A stretch of DNA of 64,000 nt from Pseudoalteromonas luteoviolacea. GTDB taxonomy: Bacteria; Pseudomonadota; Gammaproteobacteria; Enterobacterales; Alteromonadaceae. The first letter of the stretch is position 1, and each line of letters begins with the position of its first letter. Positions 6,026 to 15,020 of the stretch are shown one piece after another. Location: contig NZ_JAGJEH010000007.1 of the NCBI RefSeq assembly GCF_018100925.1, positions 310,001 through 374,000 of the forward strand. The letters are read 5' to 3'. The translations under genes were made by a program, and so were the position numbers. A model generated the notes under the pieces. That model ran no database searches. It saw only the letters and a program-made list of their open reading frames with translations, and had not been told where the DNA came from.

Positions 6026-7774
6026 TTACGCGGCTCGCGACTGTGCTCGCCACAACCGAGTGTAATAGCCGCCGATTGATAGTAAACAGCGGTGAGTACC
6101 TGACTCCACCAGCTTTCCCTCATTTATCACTAAAATGTTATCGGCGTGTATTATGTTCGATAAATGATGTGTCACTATGACGACCGTGCGATTTTTCATT
6201 AAGCGTGTAGTTGCACTGGCCACATCATTATGTGTAATTGGATCAAAAGATGTTGTTGTCTCATCAAGTAAGACAATCGGTGCGTTTTTCAGGAATGCTC
6301 TAGCGATGGCAATTCGCTGCCGTTGATGGGCGGATAACCTTATGCTCTTGTCGCCGACTTGAGTCGTTGCGCCATTTGGTAACTGATTAATAAACTCAAG
6401 GCAATTGGCCTGTTCACAGGCCTGCAAAACGTCTTCATTGCTGGCATCTGGTTTCGCTATTCGAATATTGTCCATTACACTGGCATCGATCAATTGCGCA
6501 TTTTGCAGCACCATACTGAGCATGCTGAATACCCCTTGAGAGCCAATATCTTTTATATCTACCCCCCCGATTTTTATATGGCCGGAAGCAGGCTCCACAA
6601 AGCGTGAACACAATTTAAGTAATATCGAGGTGTCGTCACCCACTTCACCTACGATAGCAGTGACCGAGTTTTCAGGCACATAAAAAGAAGCATGCTCTAT
6701 ACCTTGGTCGATACCATTGCTGTATGACACACGCTCAAATTTAATACTATAACGCTTTGGCATGTGTGCCTTAACAGGTTCAGTGAGTGTAGGCTTTCCT
6801 AACCATGATTCAAGATTTTGCTCAGATTGAACAGCAGTGCGCAATGCTCTGAATTGTTTATCAATACCGTATAAAGGGCAGAGTATTTGCATTAACAGTA
6901 GAGCATATATAATGGCTTCAAAGTCAATAGTTAAGACACTTTGCTCTGGCCGTGTCACCGCTAACATAGCGACAAATAGCACCACTATCATATTGAGTGC
7001 AATTCGGTAAGCCAATGCAGAACTGCTCTGCCATAACCCCATCTGCAAGCTGTGATGCTTATTGATTTTGAGCTGCTTTTCAACACGTGCGAGCCAATGG
7101 CACGATTGGCTGAACAACTTGAGCACCCGTAATGCCTCAATATAATCAGTCACCGTTCGACTAATTTGATTATCAGATAGCGCTTTTTCCTTTGTCATTT
7201 GCGCAAATTTATTTTTTGCGATACGCATCACATACAATGCGCTCATTACGCTTAGACAAACACCTAAAGTGTACAATGGTGAAATCAACGCCAATATGGC
7301 AACACCTAGAACCGTCGGTATGAATACAGCCAATAAATTCGGTACTATGTGAGTTAATCCATGTTCAACTGTTTTAATATCTTGGTTTATTTGCTTAGCA
7401 AATTCCGTGTTGGGTGTTTGATTAATTTGACCAAGTGGCAGTATTTTAATGTGGTTTATTAACTTTACTCTATAGGCATGAATTATCTGGGAGCTGGCGA
7501 TAAAACTCTGTGAATAACCTAAATAGGCGCACACTAATTGCATAAAAAACAATCCGACTAATACAATGAGGTAACCGCTTAAACTCATAAATAATACATT
7601 TTCGTCACTTGTCGTGCGTAACTCACTATAGAGCCAATAAAAGCACAGTACGAGGGGGGAAATAGACAAGCAGCCTGCTACTACTCTAAACAAAACGCCG
7701 TTCACGTAGCGTTTTTTTCCCTCTTCGACATGCTTAAATACACGAAAAATACTGGTTATAGTTTGTCTATCCAT
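6026..7774 (-). CDS. ABC half-transporter with degenerate ATPase site (IrtAB/YbtPQ-like), second subunit
   Basis: A 582-residue half-transporter with six hydrophobic segments (about residues 25-300) and a C-terminal nucleotide-binding domain. The membrane part carries ILPLG...DIKTVEHGLTHIVP, resembling siderophore-type heterodimers such as YbtPQ and IrtAB. The P-loop is destroyed: residues 376-383 read GEVGDDTS, so the invariant Gly-Lys pair is Asp-Thr. The signature is LSAHQ (480-484) instead of LSGGQ. Walker B (IVLLDE, Glu505) and the switch histidine (His536) are kept. It lies 14 bases after its partner at 7789 and surely forms a heterodimer with it. Loss of the Lys means this half should not hydrolyse ATP at its own site. 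Transport direction and substrate are unknown. Confidence 0.88.
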   Translation of the reverse strand: MDRQTITSIFRVFKHVEEGKKRYVNGVLFRVVAGCLSISPLVLCFYWLYSELRTTSDENVLFMSLSGYLIVLVGLFFMQLVCAYLGYSQSFIASSQIIHAYRVKLINHIKILPLGQINQTPNTEFAKQINQDIKTVEHGLTHIVPNLLAVFIPTVLGVAILALISPLYTLGVCLSVMSALYVMRIAKNKFAQMTKEKALSDNQISRTVTDYIEALRVLKLFSQSCHWLARVEKQLKINKHHSLQMGLWQSSSALAYRIALNMIVVLFVAMLAVTRPEQSVLTIDFEAIIYALLLMQILCPLYGIDKQFRALRTAVQSEQNLESWLGKPTLTEPVKAHMPKRYSIKFERVSYSNGIDQGIEHASFYVPENSVTAIVGEVGDDTSILLKLCSRFVEPASGHIKIGGVDIKDIGSQGVFSMLSMVLQNAQLIDASVMDNIRIAKPDASNEDVLQACEQANCLEFINQLPNGATTQVGDKSIRLSAHQRQRIAIARAFLKNAPIVLLDETTTSFDPITHNDVASATTRLMKNRTVVIVTHHLSNIIHADNILVINEGKLVESGTHRCLLSIGGYYTRLWRAQSRAA

Positions 7775-7788
7775 ATTAATGCTCGCAT

Positions 7789-9600
7789 TTAGTGCTCATA
7801 ACTTGCCTGAGGGGTTTGAGAAGTTGAAAGTGTTGAAGACTGGGTACCTTCACTTCTCTGTAATTGCCAACCCTTTGCGTAGTAGTCACACCGTGCTAAC
7901 AGAACTTCATGCGTACCTTGCGAAATAACTTCTCCATTGTGAAGCACATTAATTTGTTGACCATTTTCAAGGCCGAGATAGGTACATGTAAATACCAAAA
8001 ACGTGGTGTTAGGATAATGACCTTTCAGTGCTTGATAGAATTTGGCATGAGAGTAGTTATCCATTGCCAAATCCGCATCATCTATGATCACCAAAGGAGG
8101 CGCATTGATGAGAGCTCTTGCGATCGCGATAAGTAACTTTTCACGACGAGATAAGTTATCACCTCGCGTTTGGAGCTGGGTTTCTAAGCCATTGGTTTGC
8201 TGCTGTAACCAAGGTTTTAGCTGAGATGCCACTACCGCATGCTCAAGGGCTGCGGTGCTCACTCCACTGCGCCCAAGCAAAATATTGTCACGTACAGAGC
8301 CTTCAAATAGGTAACTCTCCTGAGTCACTACTCCCATGTAGTTTATCCGCTCGCTATCCGATAACTCAGATACATCTTTGCCAAAAAGCTGCACTCGGCC
8401 TGATGACGGTGATATCAAGCCACTGGCTAACATTGCCAAAGTAGACTTACCATAGCCTGCACCTGCAAAGACCACATTGATCGCATGTGGGCGTAGCTCA
8501 AAGTGCACATTTTTCAGTATCGCGTGTTGCTTATAATTGAAGCCCACATTGTAAAATTGTAGCTGTGGATACTTTAGATCGATTGCTTGCGGGGCGCTTT
8601 TTTGGAGTGAATATTGGTTACCATACCAAGGCGTAATACGACGGATGCTATCTTGCAACCCGCTGAACTCCTCTAAAAGATGATGAACACTGAGTATTGG
8701 CACAACCATACTCATGACCAATAACATGCTCAGAAGCACATGCTCTAACGTTAATAGCTCTGCACTGTGCAACCATATCGCTGTCGGTAGCATAAAAATG
8801 AAAGAGGAGCCTAACAATGCCGAACACAGCACCCGGTTCAATGCCACTTGCTCAACAAAGCGGTGAGCTGCATCATGATAGTTATCAGCTTTATTGCCTA
8901 AAGTGGCAAAATACTGACTATCTAAATCATGCACCTTCGTCAAAGGGGCGTATTTTACATAATCAGAAAATGTCGAATTTAGCTCCGTTTCAGCATCATT
9001 GACTTTTGCTTGGTATGAAGCCATTTTTGACATGAATAGACTACTAGATATTCGTGCTATAGATACCACTGTGACAATACTCAGTGCCAGCCGCCAATCA
9101 ATAAGGTACAGAGCAATAACTATCGCTAAACAAGATATTACAGCCTGTACAAGCTCAACACTGTGCTGTGAGATTACATCTTCTAACTTCTTAACATCAT
9201 CAATCAGGACATGTTTAAGCTCTTCTGGTTGATGTTTTGATAAGCATTTCTGCGATAAGGCGGCAAAGCAATTTACCAGCATCAGTCTAAGCTCGGTCAA
9301 CGCTTTCAACGCGACCTGATGGCTAAAATAATACGCAGCCATACTCAATGCGGACTTGATTAATATTGCTCCAACTAAACCCAAAACAATCCAGGTCAAT
9401 TTATCGACTGTACTGGGCAATGGTGAAAGCAATGTCTGAATAGACAAAAATAAAAGATAGACAGACAATAGCTCTGTAAGACTGATCGAGGCTGCTAAAC
9501 TCAACACCAAAGTCACTTTACCCTTGCAAGGTGCCAAGAGCGAAATAAAAACAGACCAAGGTTTTATGCTTTCCTCGACGTTATAAGGCTCAACACGCAT
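7789..9600 (-). CDS. ABC half-transporter with degenerate ATPase site (IrtAB/YbtPQ-like), first subunit
   Basis: A 603-residue half-transporter with a six-helix membrane domain (about 20-305) and a nucleotide-binding domain. Its P-loop Lys and Ser are present (AGAGYGKST, 379-387; the first Gly of the motif is Ala). The signature is LSRRE (483-487), the catalytic Glu after Walker B is Asp (VIIDD, Asp508), and the switch histidine is Cys539 (FTCTY). This half therefore lacks exactly the residues its partner keeps, and the partner lacks the Lys this one keeps. In the ABC dimer each ATP site uses one subunit's P-loop, Walker B and His with the other's signature. Neither composite site is complete here. 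The frame is intact and translation coupling to the next gene is likely. Confidence 0.88.
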   Translation of the reverse strand: MRVEPYNVEESIKPWSVFISLLAPCKGKVTLVLSLAASISLTELLSVYLLFLSIQTLLSPLPSTVDKLTWIVLGLVGAILIKSALSMAAYYFSHQVALKALTELRLMLVNCFAALSQKCLSKHQPEELKHVLIDDVKKLEDVISQHSVELVQAVISCLAIVIALYLIDWRLALSIVTVVSIARISSSLFMSKMASYQAKVNDAETELNSTFSDYVKYAPLTKVHDLDSQYFATLGNKADNYHDAAHRFVEQVALNRVLCSALLGSSFIFMLPTAIWLHSAELLTLEHVLLSMLLVMSMVVPILSVHHLLEEFSGLQDSIRRITPWYGNQYSLQKSAPQAIDLKYPQLQFYNVGFNYKQHAILKNVHFELRPHAINVVFAGAGYGKSTLAMLASGLISPSSGRVQLFGKDVSELSDSERINYMGVVTQESYLFEGSVRDNILLGRSGVSTAALEHAVVASQLKPWLQQQTNGLETQLQTRGDNLSRREKLLIAIARALINAPPLVIIDDADLAMDNYSHAKFYQALKGHYPNTTFLVFTCTYLGLENGQQINVLHNGEVISQGTHEVLLARCDYYAKGWQLQRSEGTQSSTLSTSQTPQASYEH

Positions 9601-10037
9601 ATAAACAGCTCCTTGAAATGCGTTTTTAATTTAGGGCCGAACGGCTAGCCAGATAATATTAATGTCACTTAGCAATGCAATTGCCTTGTGATCAACAGCC
9701 AGTTTTGTTTAAGAGAACTTGTTTTGCATCAAACAAGCCTCACTCCTTTAAATAAAACTCACCATAAAGAATGAGTAAAGACTACAAGTATTACTCTACA
9801 GATCAACTTAAATTATTTCATGTCTAATATGCAGTTAACGTAATTCAAACGAATTGAGCTGCTTCAAAATAAAAGTTTATTCATAGTCAGGCGATTAAAA
9901 TAGTCGACCTATAAACGAAAAAATACACATAATAATCAAGGATCTCCCCATAGAATAACAACAATATTCACTTTTAATAGCTGGAACTCATTCTTTTCTA
10001 TTAGCTAACAGACACTTACCGTTCGTGCACAACAAGC
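9601..10037. other. Intergenic region upstream of the ABC pair, no gene seen
   Basis: About 440 AT-rich bases hold the presumed promoter of the ABC genes (minus strand) and the 3' end of the gene at 10038. No stem-loop, repeat or credible frame stood out. Confidence 0.5.
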
Positions 10038-10481
10038 CTAATTGCTACTGCCATTTCGACTAGTACCAAATACATATCCAAGTAAAGCCGTTAATGTCGG
10101 GAATAACACATTGAGTAATATGAGCTGTAACGTATCAAACCAAAAAGCGCGAAAATCGTTTCTCTGTTGAGTAAGCTGATCCAGAAAGTCCGAGCTGGTT
10201 AGCTTGTTAGTGAGCATCAATTGCTGAGTATCTCGCATTGCAGTAAAAAACTGGTATTCACCCCACATGAAAATACTTAGGATGACCACCAAAAAACCGA
10301 TCAATATGCTAATGATCCCCCAAGTTAATTTGACACCCGCCTTTTCCTTACCAGTGAGCGGCTCTGAAACAGGCGCATCTTCGGGGGTATAATCCTGTGC
10401 AGATGCAAGATCAATATCTTGCCAAGATTCCTGTAGGGTGGATTGCGTCGATTGTGTGCAGTCCTGTGCACTTGAAGACAT
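10038..10481 (-). CDS. Two-helix inner-membrane protein, unknown function
   Basis: This 147-residue protein has an acidic, Ser/Thr/Gln-rich cytoplasmic N-terminus (about 1-45). A membrane helix (about 52-72), a loop of about 40 residues with charged QLTQQRNDFRAF, and a second helix (about 118-138) follow, then a short polar tail. It is not recognised. It is last in a minus-strand run of three small genes (11348, 10750, 10481) with gaps of 97 and 26 bases, suggesting an operon divergent from the XRE regulator at 11459. The topology resembles small membrane effectors or anchors, but that is only a resemblance. Confidence 0.65.
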   Translation of the reverse strand: MSSSAQDCTQSTQSTLQESWQDIDLASAQDYTPEDAPVSEPLTGKEKAGVKLTWGIISILIGFLVVILSIFMWGEYQFFTAMRDTQQLMLTNKLTSSDFLDQLTQQRNDFRAFWFDTLQLILLNVLFPTLTALLGYVFGTSRNGSSN

Positions 10482-10507
10482 GACTTAACTCATTACTAAT
10501 TTGGTTT

Positions 10508-10750
10508 TTAGAGATTGGATTTGGAGATATTATTTAGCTCAGGTATGACAAGACGGTGTATGTCTTTGCCCTGTTTGTTTGCGGATAAAATCGTTCTATC
10601 ATGGACGACTTCGTCTGATGCCCAGTCTAACAACGTCAATGCAACTTTGGTTAAATCGCTAGACTTTTTCAACCCTAGCCTGCTTTGCAGCGCAGCTAAA
10701 TAATCTGCATCTACTGAAAATCTAACTTCTGTCTTCTTCGAATCCGCCAT
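10508..10750 (-). CDS. Small ribbon-helix-helix-like protein
   Basis: An 80-residue protein starting MADSKKTEVRFSVDADYLAAL. A short strand (TEVRFSVD) is followed by two helices (DYLAALQSRLGL and SSDLTKVALTLLDWASDEV), the pattern of ribbon-helix-helix DNA-binding proteins. A polar C-terminal tail continues for 30 residues. It lies between an unknown 166-residue protein gene and a membrane protein gene on the same strand, so it may regulate that operon. The fold assignment is by pattern only. Confidence 0.6.
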   Translation of the reverse strand: MADSKKTEVRFSVDADYLAALQSRLGLKKSSDLTKVALTLLDWASDEVVHDRTILSANKQGKDIHRLVIPELNNISKSNL

Positions 10751-10847
10751 AAAAACTCCATAAAATATCCAGCTTTTTTCCGATTCTAGTGGATCTTTTG
10801 TTTATTCGCAATAGCCTGTTATTTCCCCAGCCACTAGGTTACAAAAC

Positions 10848-11348
10848 CTATATGACGGATGAGCCAATACATGTCGACTTGGCCATAGCCTTAATCAACG
10901 GATCAACCCCATTGAGCATATCAATCAGCTGCGCTGCCACGCCAAAGTCGGATTGCACTCGACTTTTAGCTTCGTACTCATCCACGCCACCAACTAACTC
11001 TGCCGATGTGAGAAAAAAGCCACTATTACACTTGTTGCCAATCCCCTTAAGAGTGACGCACACCATGACATTACTAGGCTGACTGCCGGTATTTAAAATC
11101 ACACGTAACAATTGCGCAGACATGCGGGTGTAAAGGCTCTCTAGTGACTGAAACTGGTATTCTCCTATCTGGGTATAGATAACCCACAATGGCGACCGCT
11201 TACTGTATAAAGGTTGGTAGCTCACCACTGGGTATTTATCCGTCGACAATATGTCTACACGTTGGCTTTTAACTTGATTGCTCAAGCGCTGTTCAACCGT
11301 GCTTTGAAACCTATTTATCAACGTAATGTCATGTTCTATCCTTGTCAT
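10848..11348 (-). CDS. Unknown 166-residue protein, first gene of the divergent cassette
   Basis: This looks soluble and has no signal peptide. The N-terminus is helical (HDITLINRFQSTVEQRLSNQ), followed by alternating strands and a Gly-rich C-terminal half (GVDEYEAKSRVQSDFGVAAQLIDMLNG). I do not recognise the family. It faces the XRE regulator gene across a 110-base divergent region that carries a 14-base direct repeat and a palindrome. A GGAG sits about 10 bases before the ATG. Confidence 0.6.
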   Translation of the reverse strand: MTRIEHDITLINRFQSTVEQRLSNQVKSQRVDILSTDKYPVVSYQPLYSKRSPLWVIYTQIGEYQFQSLESLYTRMSAQLLRVILNTGSQPSNVMVCVTLKGIGNKCNSGFFLTSAELVGGVDEYEAKSRVQSDFGVAAQLIDMLNGVDPLIKAMAKSTCIGSSVI

Positions 11349-11458
11349 TCAGTTATGCTCCATATATAGTATTTACATATTTTAACATTTTTATAATAAA
11401 TGCTTAAACATCTAAAAATCTTTAGATTAATTAACATTTTTATATGTAGGGCGAGACA
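11349..11458. promoter_or_regulatory. Divergent control region with direct repeat and palindrome
   Basis: The perfect 14-base direct repeat TTAACATTTTTATA occurs at 11382-11395 and 11431-11444. Between the copies is the palindrome ATCTAAA-AATC-TTTAGAT (11410-11427). The region separates the minus-strand operon starting at 11348 from the XRE gene at 11459. This arrangement suits a repressor that controls both directions; the bound protein is inferred to be the adjacent XRE protein. Confidence 0.55.
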
Positions 11459-11758
11459 TTGAATAAAACTGTTCGGCCGCACGATGAGCAAAGCTTAAGT
11501 GACTTAAAGGTAATGAGGCTTGCAGCAAACAAGACTCAAAAGCAAATGGCCAAGGTGCTCGGTACCAGCGAAGCAACAATCATTAACTATGAAAATGGTG
11601 TCAGTGATATTAAATACAAAGACTATTTAAAATGGTCACTTGCATGTAGATTTGATTTAAGCGCCATAGAGGAACAACTCCAGACTTTACGTGAGCTTGT
11701 AGTAGAAAACAATTTGCACAGATATCGCAAAGTCAACAAACTCAAACACGAAAAGTAA
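11459..11758 (+). CDS. XRE-family helix-turn-helix regulator
   Basis: A 99-residue protein. Residues 14-70 form a Cro/CI-type helix-turn-helix (LSDLKVMRLAANKTQKQMAKVL, then GTSEATIINYENG). The C-terminus is predicted helical and ends in a Lys-rich tail. The frame opens with TTG preceded by GTAGGGCGAG; the ATG at 11514 (MRLAANKT) would cut into the first helix, so TTG is favoured. It is divergent from the 166-residue protein gene and upstream of two plus-strand small genes, so it is probably the local switch of this cassette. Confidence 0.75.
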   Translation: MNKTVRPHDEQSLSDLKVMRLAANKTQKQMAKVLGTSEATIINYENGVSDIKYKDYLKWSLACRFDLSAIEEQLQTLRELVVENNLHRYRKVNKLKHEK

Positions 11759-11834
11759 CGTGTGGGTTTCAATTACAATCGCTGAAATAACTAAGCCGGA
11801 TTGAGTTAATACGGCAAGTATAGGGAAAATAAAC

Positions 11835-11963
11835 ATGAAAATACCACTTCGAGACAAACTCCTTACCCCTGACAATTGCAAACTTGTTTGTGGCGCATAT
11901 AAAACTAAACGACCGACAACAAAACCAGTAAAACCAACCGAACTAATTAATCAACAACAATAA
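11835..11963 (+). CDS. 42-residue basic small protein
   Basis: ATG at 11835 is preceded by AGGGAAAATAAAC, a usable ribosome binding site, and the frame ends with TAA at 11963. The product is rich in Lys, Thr and Pro (KTKRPTTKPVKPTE) with two Cys near CKLVCG. It ends 11 bases before the membrane protein gene at 11975, so translational coupling is possible. It is short and unrecognised and could be a leader peptide or chance. Confidence 0.4.
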   Translation: MKIPLRDKLLTPDNCKLVCGAYKTKRPTTKPVKPTELINQQQ

Positions 11964-11974
11964 GCTTTAACTCC

Positions 11975-12607
11975 ATGAGCGTTTTGCGCATATCTTGTGC
12001 AATTTCTATGATCATTGCCTTGGTATTTGTCTATTCGTACGATTGGGTGTTTATGTCGCTCGCTACAATCTCTTGTTGCTTTGGCGTATTGCTGTTCAGA
12101 ATAGACAACATCAATGCCAAATCTATTGCCACATTAATACTGGCAATGTCACTATTTGAGTTCACCTCATTTAACTATTTGATACCTCTAGAGTCAGATA
12201 CTCTGCCAATGATATGGCTTGGCACCATTGTCTACGGCGTGCAATTTACTTTATTTCTCAGTACGTGCCTCCTTTTACTGCTCAGAGTCAGGTTAACTAA
12301 ACACTTTTTCAATCAGGTGCCCCATGTCGCCCCAACCTACGCTGAGGGCCTTATCGCTTTTTCACTATTTTTGACGGCAATTTTGATGGCATTGATGCTC
12401 ATCGAAAACTTACTAAGAAATGTCGTAGATCTGGGTTTTAATTATGATTTTTTCAGCGTGCTGACGAAGTTAACCATCATTTATGATAGCTATGAAATCA
12501 TCGCCTATACATTGCGTGCCATACTGTGCGCACTGTTGATATCTATGCTGTTTGTCGTAGAAATAGATACAAGTAAATTACAAGAACCAGCTGAAATAGG
12601 GAGCTGA
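11975..12607 (+). CDS. Polytopic membrane protein, unknown
   Basis: The 210-residue protein is hydrophobic throughout, with about six membrane segments (including IIALVFVYSYDWVF, FTLFLSTCLLLLL, LFLTAILMALMLI and ILCALLISMLFVVEI). It contains no motif I recognise. It follows the 42-residue frame and the XRE gene on the plus strand and completes the cassette. It could be a sensor, a transporter fragment or a membrane effector. Confidence 0.65.
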   Translation: MSVLRISCAISMIIALVFVYSYDWVFMSLATISCCFGVLLFRIDNINAKSIATLILAMSLFEFTSFNYLIPLESDTLPMIWLGTIVYGVQFTLFLSTCLLLLLRVRLTKHFFNQVPHVAPTYAEGLIAFSLFLTAILMALMLIENLLRNVVDLGFNYDFFSVLTKLTIIYDSYEIIAYTLRAILCALLISMLFVVEIDTSKLQEPAEIGS

Positions 12608-12899
12608 TCACAGCTTTAAGGTGGAAGATAGCCATTTAGGCAGTAGTCGATGTCACTATGTCACCTCACAGTCACCATTTTGTGCATGTTCGTCACCCAA
12701 ATCGTACAAAGTTCAAACATTCTTTCCATAGATGTTTATTTTGTTATTATGAATAATATCATTTCTTAATAAAAATCTCTCAAACTGCCTTTTTTAGATG
12801 ACAAAGCGATATATATCTGAGAGAATCCGCCACCATAAACAGAAGATAAGTCAGTATTTACTTACTCCATAGCAATTTATAATTATAAGTACATTTAGA

Positions 12900-13694
12900 A
12901 TGCACAACGTCTTGATCTCATTTATTTTACTGTTTACTTATCTCTCCATATTTACACCGGAAGTACGTGCCAGCAACGCTTACTACAAAGTAACCCACCA
13001 CTATAAAATTGGTGATGTATTCACAATTAATGATGGTGGCTTATGGCACACAGCTAAAATTCTTGATATTGATACAAACGCGCAATCTTCTACTATTCAT
13101 GTATTGCGTTATCAACCCGCAGCTGACAAGCCTGCTCTAAAGCAATTGCGAGCGCTCCCTATATCGGCCTACCATTCAACCATTGCACACGCGAAATTGG
13201 CGCAAAAATGGCAATTTATCGGACATGAGGTGCCACTAAAACCTGAGTTAAAAGGGTATATTAACTACTTAAAGCATAACGATTTTAACAAGTATGCTGA
13301 AGTGACGAATCAAAAAGTCGATGATCTCATTTTTAGGGCAAATACACTCTACACAAAGGGCTATGCGCTAAATCAAGCAGCACAGTACGTACAAGCAATT
13401 GAAGCTTATCATCAAGCCATCAATATCTACCCCCTTTACTTTGAAGCCATAGACAATATTGGTTTTGCTTATATGGACATGGGAGATTTTAATACCGCTA
13501 TAGATTATTTTAATCAATCTCTAGAGATCCACCCAGCTGGCACGACGGCCCAATATTACAAAGGGATGTGCTACATCAATCTAGAAGACTACGAGCGTGC
13601 GATGGCCACATTTAAACAGGGAATGGAAAGTTTCCCTGAGCAAAAGCAGGTTTTTGAAGAAATATATAAAAAACTAAAAGAAACAAACCTTTAA
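12900..13694 (+). CDS. Secreted or periplasmic TPR protein
   Basis: This 264-residue protein has a Sec signal peptide ending near VRASNA. An N-terminal region of about 110 residues (IGDVFTINDGGLWHTAKILDID) looks like a small beta domain. At least three TPR units occupy about 145-255 (YVQAIEAYHQAINIYP, FNTAIDYFNQSLEIHP, YERAMATFKQGMESFP). TPR domains mediate protein contacts; the partner is not apparent. A 292-base AT-rich gap precedes it with no other feature. Confidence 0.8.
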   Translation: MHNVLISFILLFTYLSIFTPEVRASNAYYKVTHHYKIGDVFTINDGGLWHTAKILDIDTNAQSSTIHVLRYQPAADKPALKQLRALPISAYHSTIAHAKLAQKWQFIGHEVPLKPELKGYINYLKHNDFNKYAEVTNQKVDDLIFRANTLYTKGYALNQAAQYVQAIEAYHQAINIYPLYFEAIDNIGFAYMDMGDFNTAIDYFNQSLEIHPAGTTAQYYKGMCYINLEDYERAMATFKQGMESFPEQKQVFEEIYKKLKETNL

Positions 13695-13824
13695 CCTATA
13701 TCACCATTAAGATTTTCTGTCTTTAAACGTCGGCTCTTATGGCTGTACATTGACACTTTTAGATCATTCACGTATTTTATTTTCAACATTAACAAAATAA
13801 ATAATAAAATACAGGAGGGATCCC

Positions 13825-14427
13825 ATGGAAGGAAACATCTTACTGTTGGCGGGCTTGCTAGCAACAATTTGGATAACCCTTGGCGTCTATGTTGCCGGGC
13901 GGTTTTACCCAAACTACAATCATAAAACACAATTTTGTAGTGAACTAGGCGCAGCAGGTAGCCCGACAGAAAAACTTTCCCCACTTATCAATAATTATCC
14001 GTTAGGCGTATTATTTTGCGTGTTTGGTTGGGCTGTTACGCAAGTAGCCAGCGATACGCTATCACTGACTTTTGTTGGCTGGTTAATTGTCATCCATGGT
14101 GTTGGCACTTGGGTTGCTGGTTTTTTCCCCATGGACAAAGACCCTTACACTGACTCTCCGACCTTGAGCTGCCAAATCCACTCTCATGCTGGATTCATCA
14201 TGTTACTGTCTTTGCTTGTCGCTCCAATTATTGTCGCTTTCAGTGATGTAGCGATTGAATTTCGCGTTTTTTCAGGTTTGTCTGCAAGTGCCGCATTTTT
14301 CTATCTATATAAGATGTCACGGGCATATAAGCTACGACACAATTTAGGCCTGTATCAGCGTATTTCTTACTGGATCAAACTTGTCTGGTTAGCTGCACTG
14401 TCTGTGCTGCTGTGGCAGGCCACTTAA
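13825..14427 (+). CDS. DUF998-type membrane protein
   Basis: A 200-residue membrane protein with six hydrophobic segments and the family-like features FCSELGAAGSP after the first helix, VGTWVAGFFPMDKD and SCQIHSHAGF. AGGAGG lies a few bases before the ATG. DUF998 proteins have no established activity; some are discussed as integral membrane enzymes because of the conserved His and Asp. It stands alone between a TPR gene and a convergent flavin-type gene. Confidence 0.75.
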   Translation: MEGNILLLAGLLATIWITLGVYVAGRFYPNYNHKTQFCSELGAAGSPTEKLSPLINNYPLGVLFCVFGWAVTQVASDTLSLTFVGWLIVIHGVGTWVAGFFPMDKDPYTDSPTLSCQIHSHAGFIMLLSLLVAPIIVAFSDVAIEFRVFSGLSASAAFFYLYKMSRAYKLRHNLGLYQRISYWIKLVWLAALSVLLWQAT

Positions 14428-14435
14428 GCAACAGT

Positions 14436-14476
14436 CCCTCTGCTTATTGAACGATAAAAAGGGACAAAGCAGAGGG
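14436..14476. terminator. Stem-loop between convergent genes
   Basis: A 10-bp perfect stem (CCCTCTGCTT / AAGCAGAGGG) with a 21-base loop lies between the convergent genes ending at 14427 and 14498. The position suits a bidirectional terminator, although a proper T-run is missing. Confidence 0.45.
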
Positions 14477-14497
14477 CCATTAATAAGGTGTTAGACA

Positions 14498-15001
14498 TTA
14501 AAAGAAACGTTTAGTCATCGCACCAATCTTAACTTGTTCGACTCTATCGAATTCAATCTCCCTGACTTTAGACATATCTTTCCACAACAATTTATAACCT
14601 CTGGTAAAACGTGTGCTTTTAACGCGCCTTTGAAAGCGCGCCTGTTCGGCATCAGTCGCATCACGCAATGCGCCCAAGGTGCCATATAGCCTCACCGCAG
14701 GTCGGCTGCCAAACTCCCCTTTAATCAAGGACTTTAGCCAATACCACATGCCACCATTGACCGCCAATACACATACTTTTGGCTGCGTCCGCGCATTGTT
14801 AGGTAACCGCTTGGTGAACTTTTCAAAATAGTAGCCCTTGCCAGGCTCCGCTAAGATTAAGGAGCCTATGGGTGTAATATGCGGCTCGCCATCGTCCGTA
14901 ACGCTGGCAATCGCGTAGTGAAAAGAAGATTTAAAAGAGCACTTAAACAAAGACTTTATTTCTGACCAATCCGTTTCTATATCCATATCTAGCTCGCTCA
15001 T
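14498..15001 (-). CDS. Pyridoxamine 5'-phosphate oxidase-like (split-barrel FMN-binding) protein
   Basis: This 167-residue protein is a split barrel: ASVTDDGEPHITPIGSLIL matches the first strands of PNPOx-like proteins, followed by YYFEKFTKRLPNN and VCVLAVNGG. Such proteins bind FMN, heme or F420 and reduce or sense small molecules. The PNPOx active-site residues cannot be verified by eye, so true PNPOx activity is unlikely. It lies 19 bases downstream of the GrpB-family gene on the same strand, probably cotranscribed. Confidence 0.75.
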   Translation of the reverse strand: MSELDMDIETDWSEIKSLFKCSFKSSFHYAIASVTDDGEPHITPIGSLILAEPGKGYYFEKFTKRLPNNARTQPKVCVLAVNGGMWYWLKSLIKGEFGSRPAVRLYGTLGALRDATDAEQARFQRRVKSTRFTRGYKLLWKDMSKVREIEFDRVEQVKIGAMTKRFF

Positions 15002-15020
15002 TGATTATCAACTTATTTTA

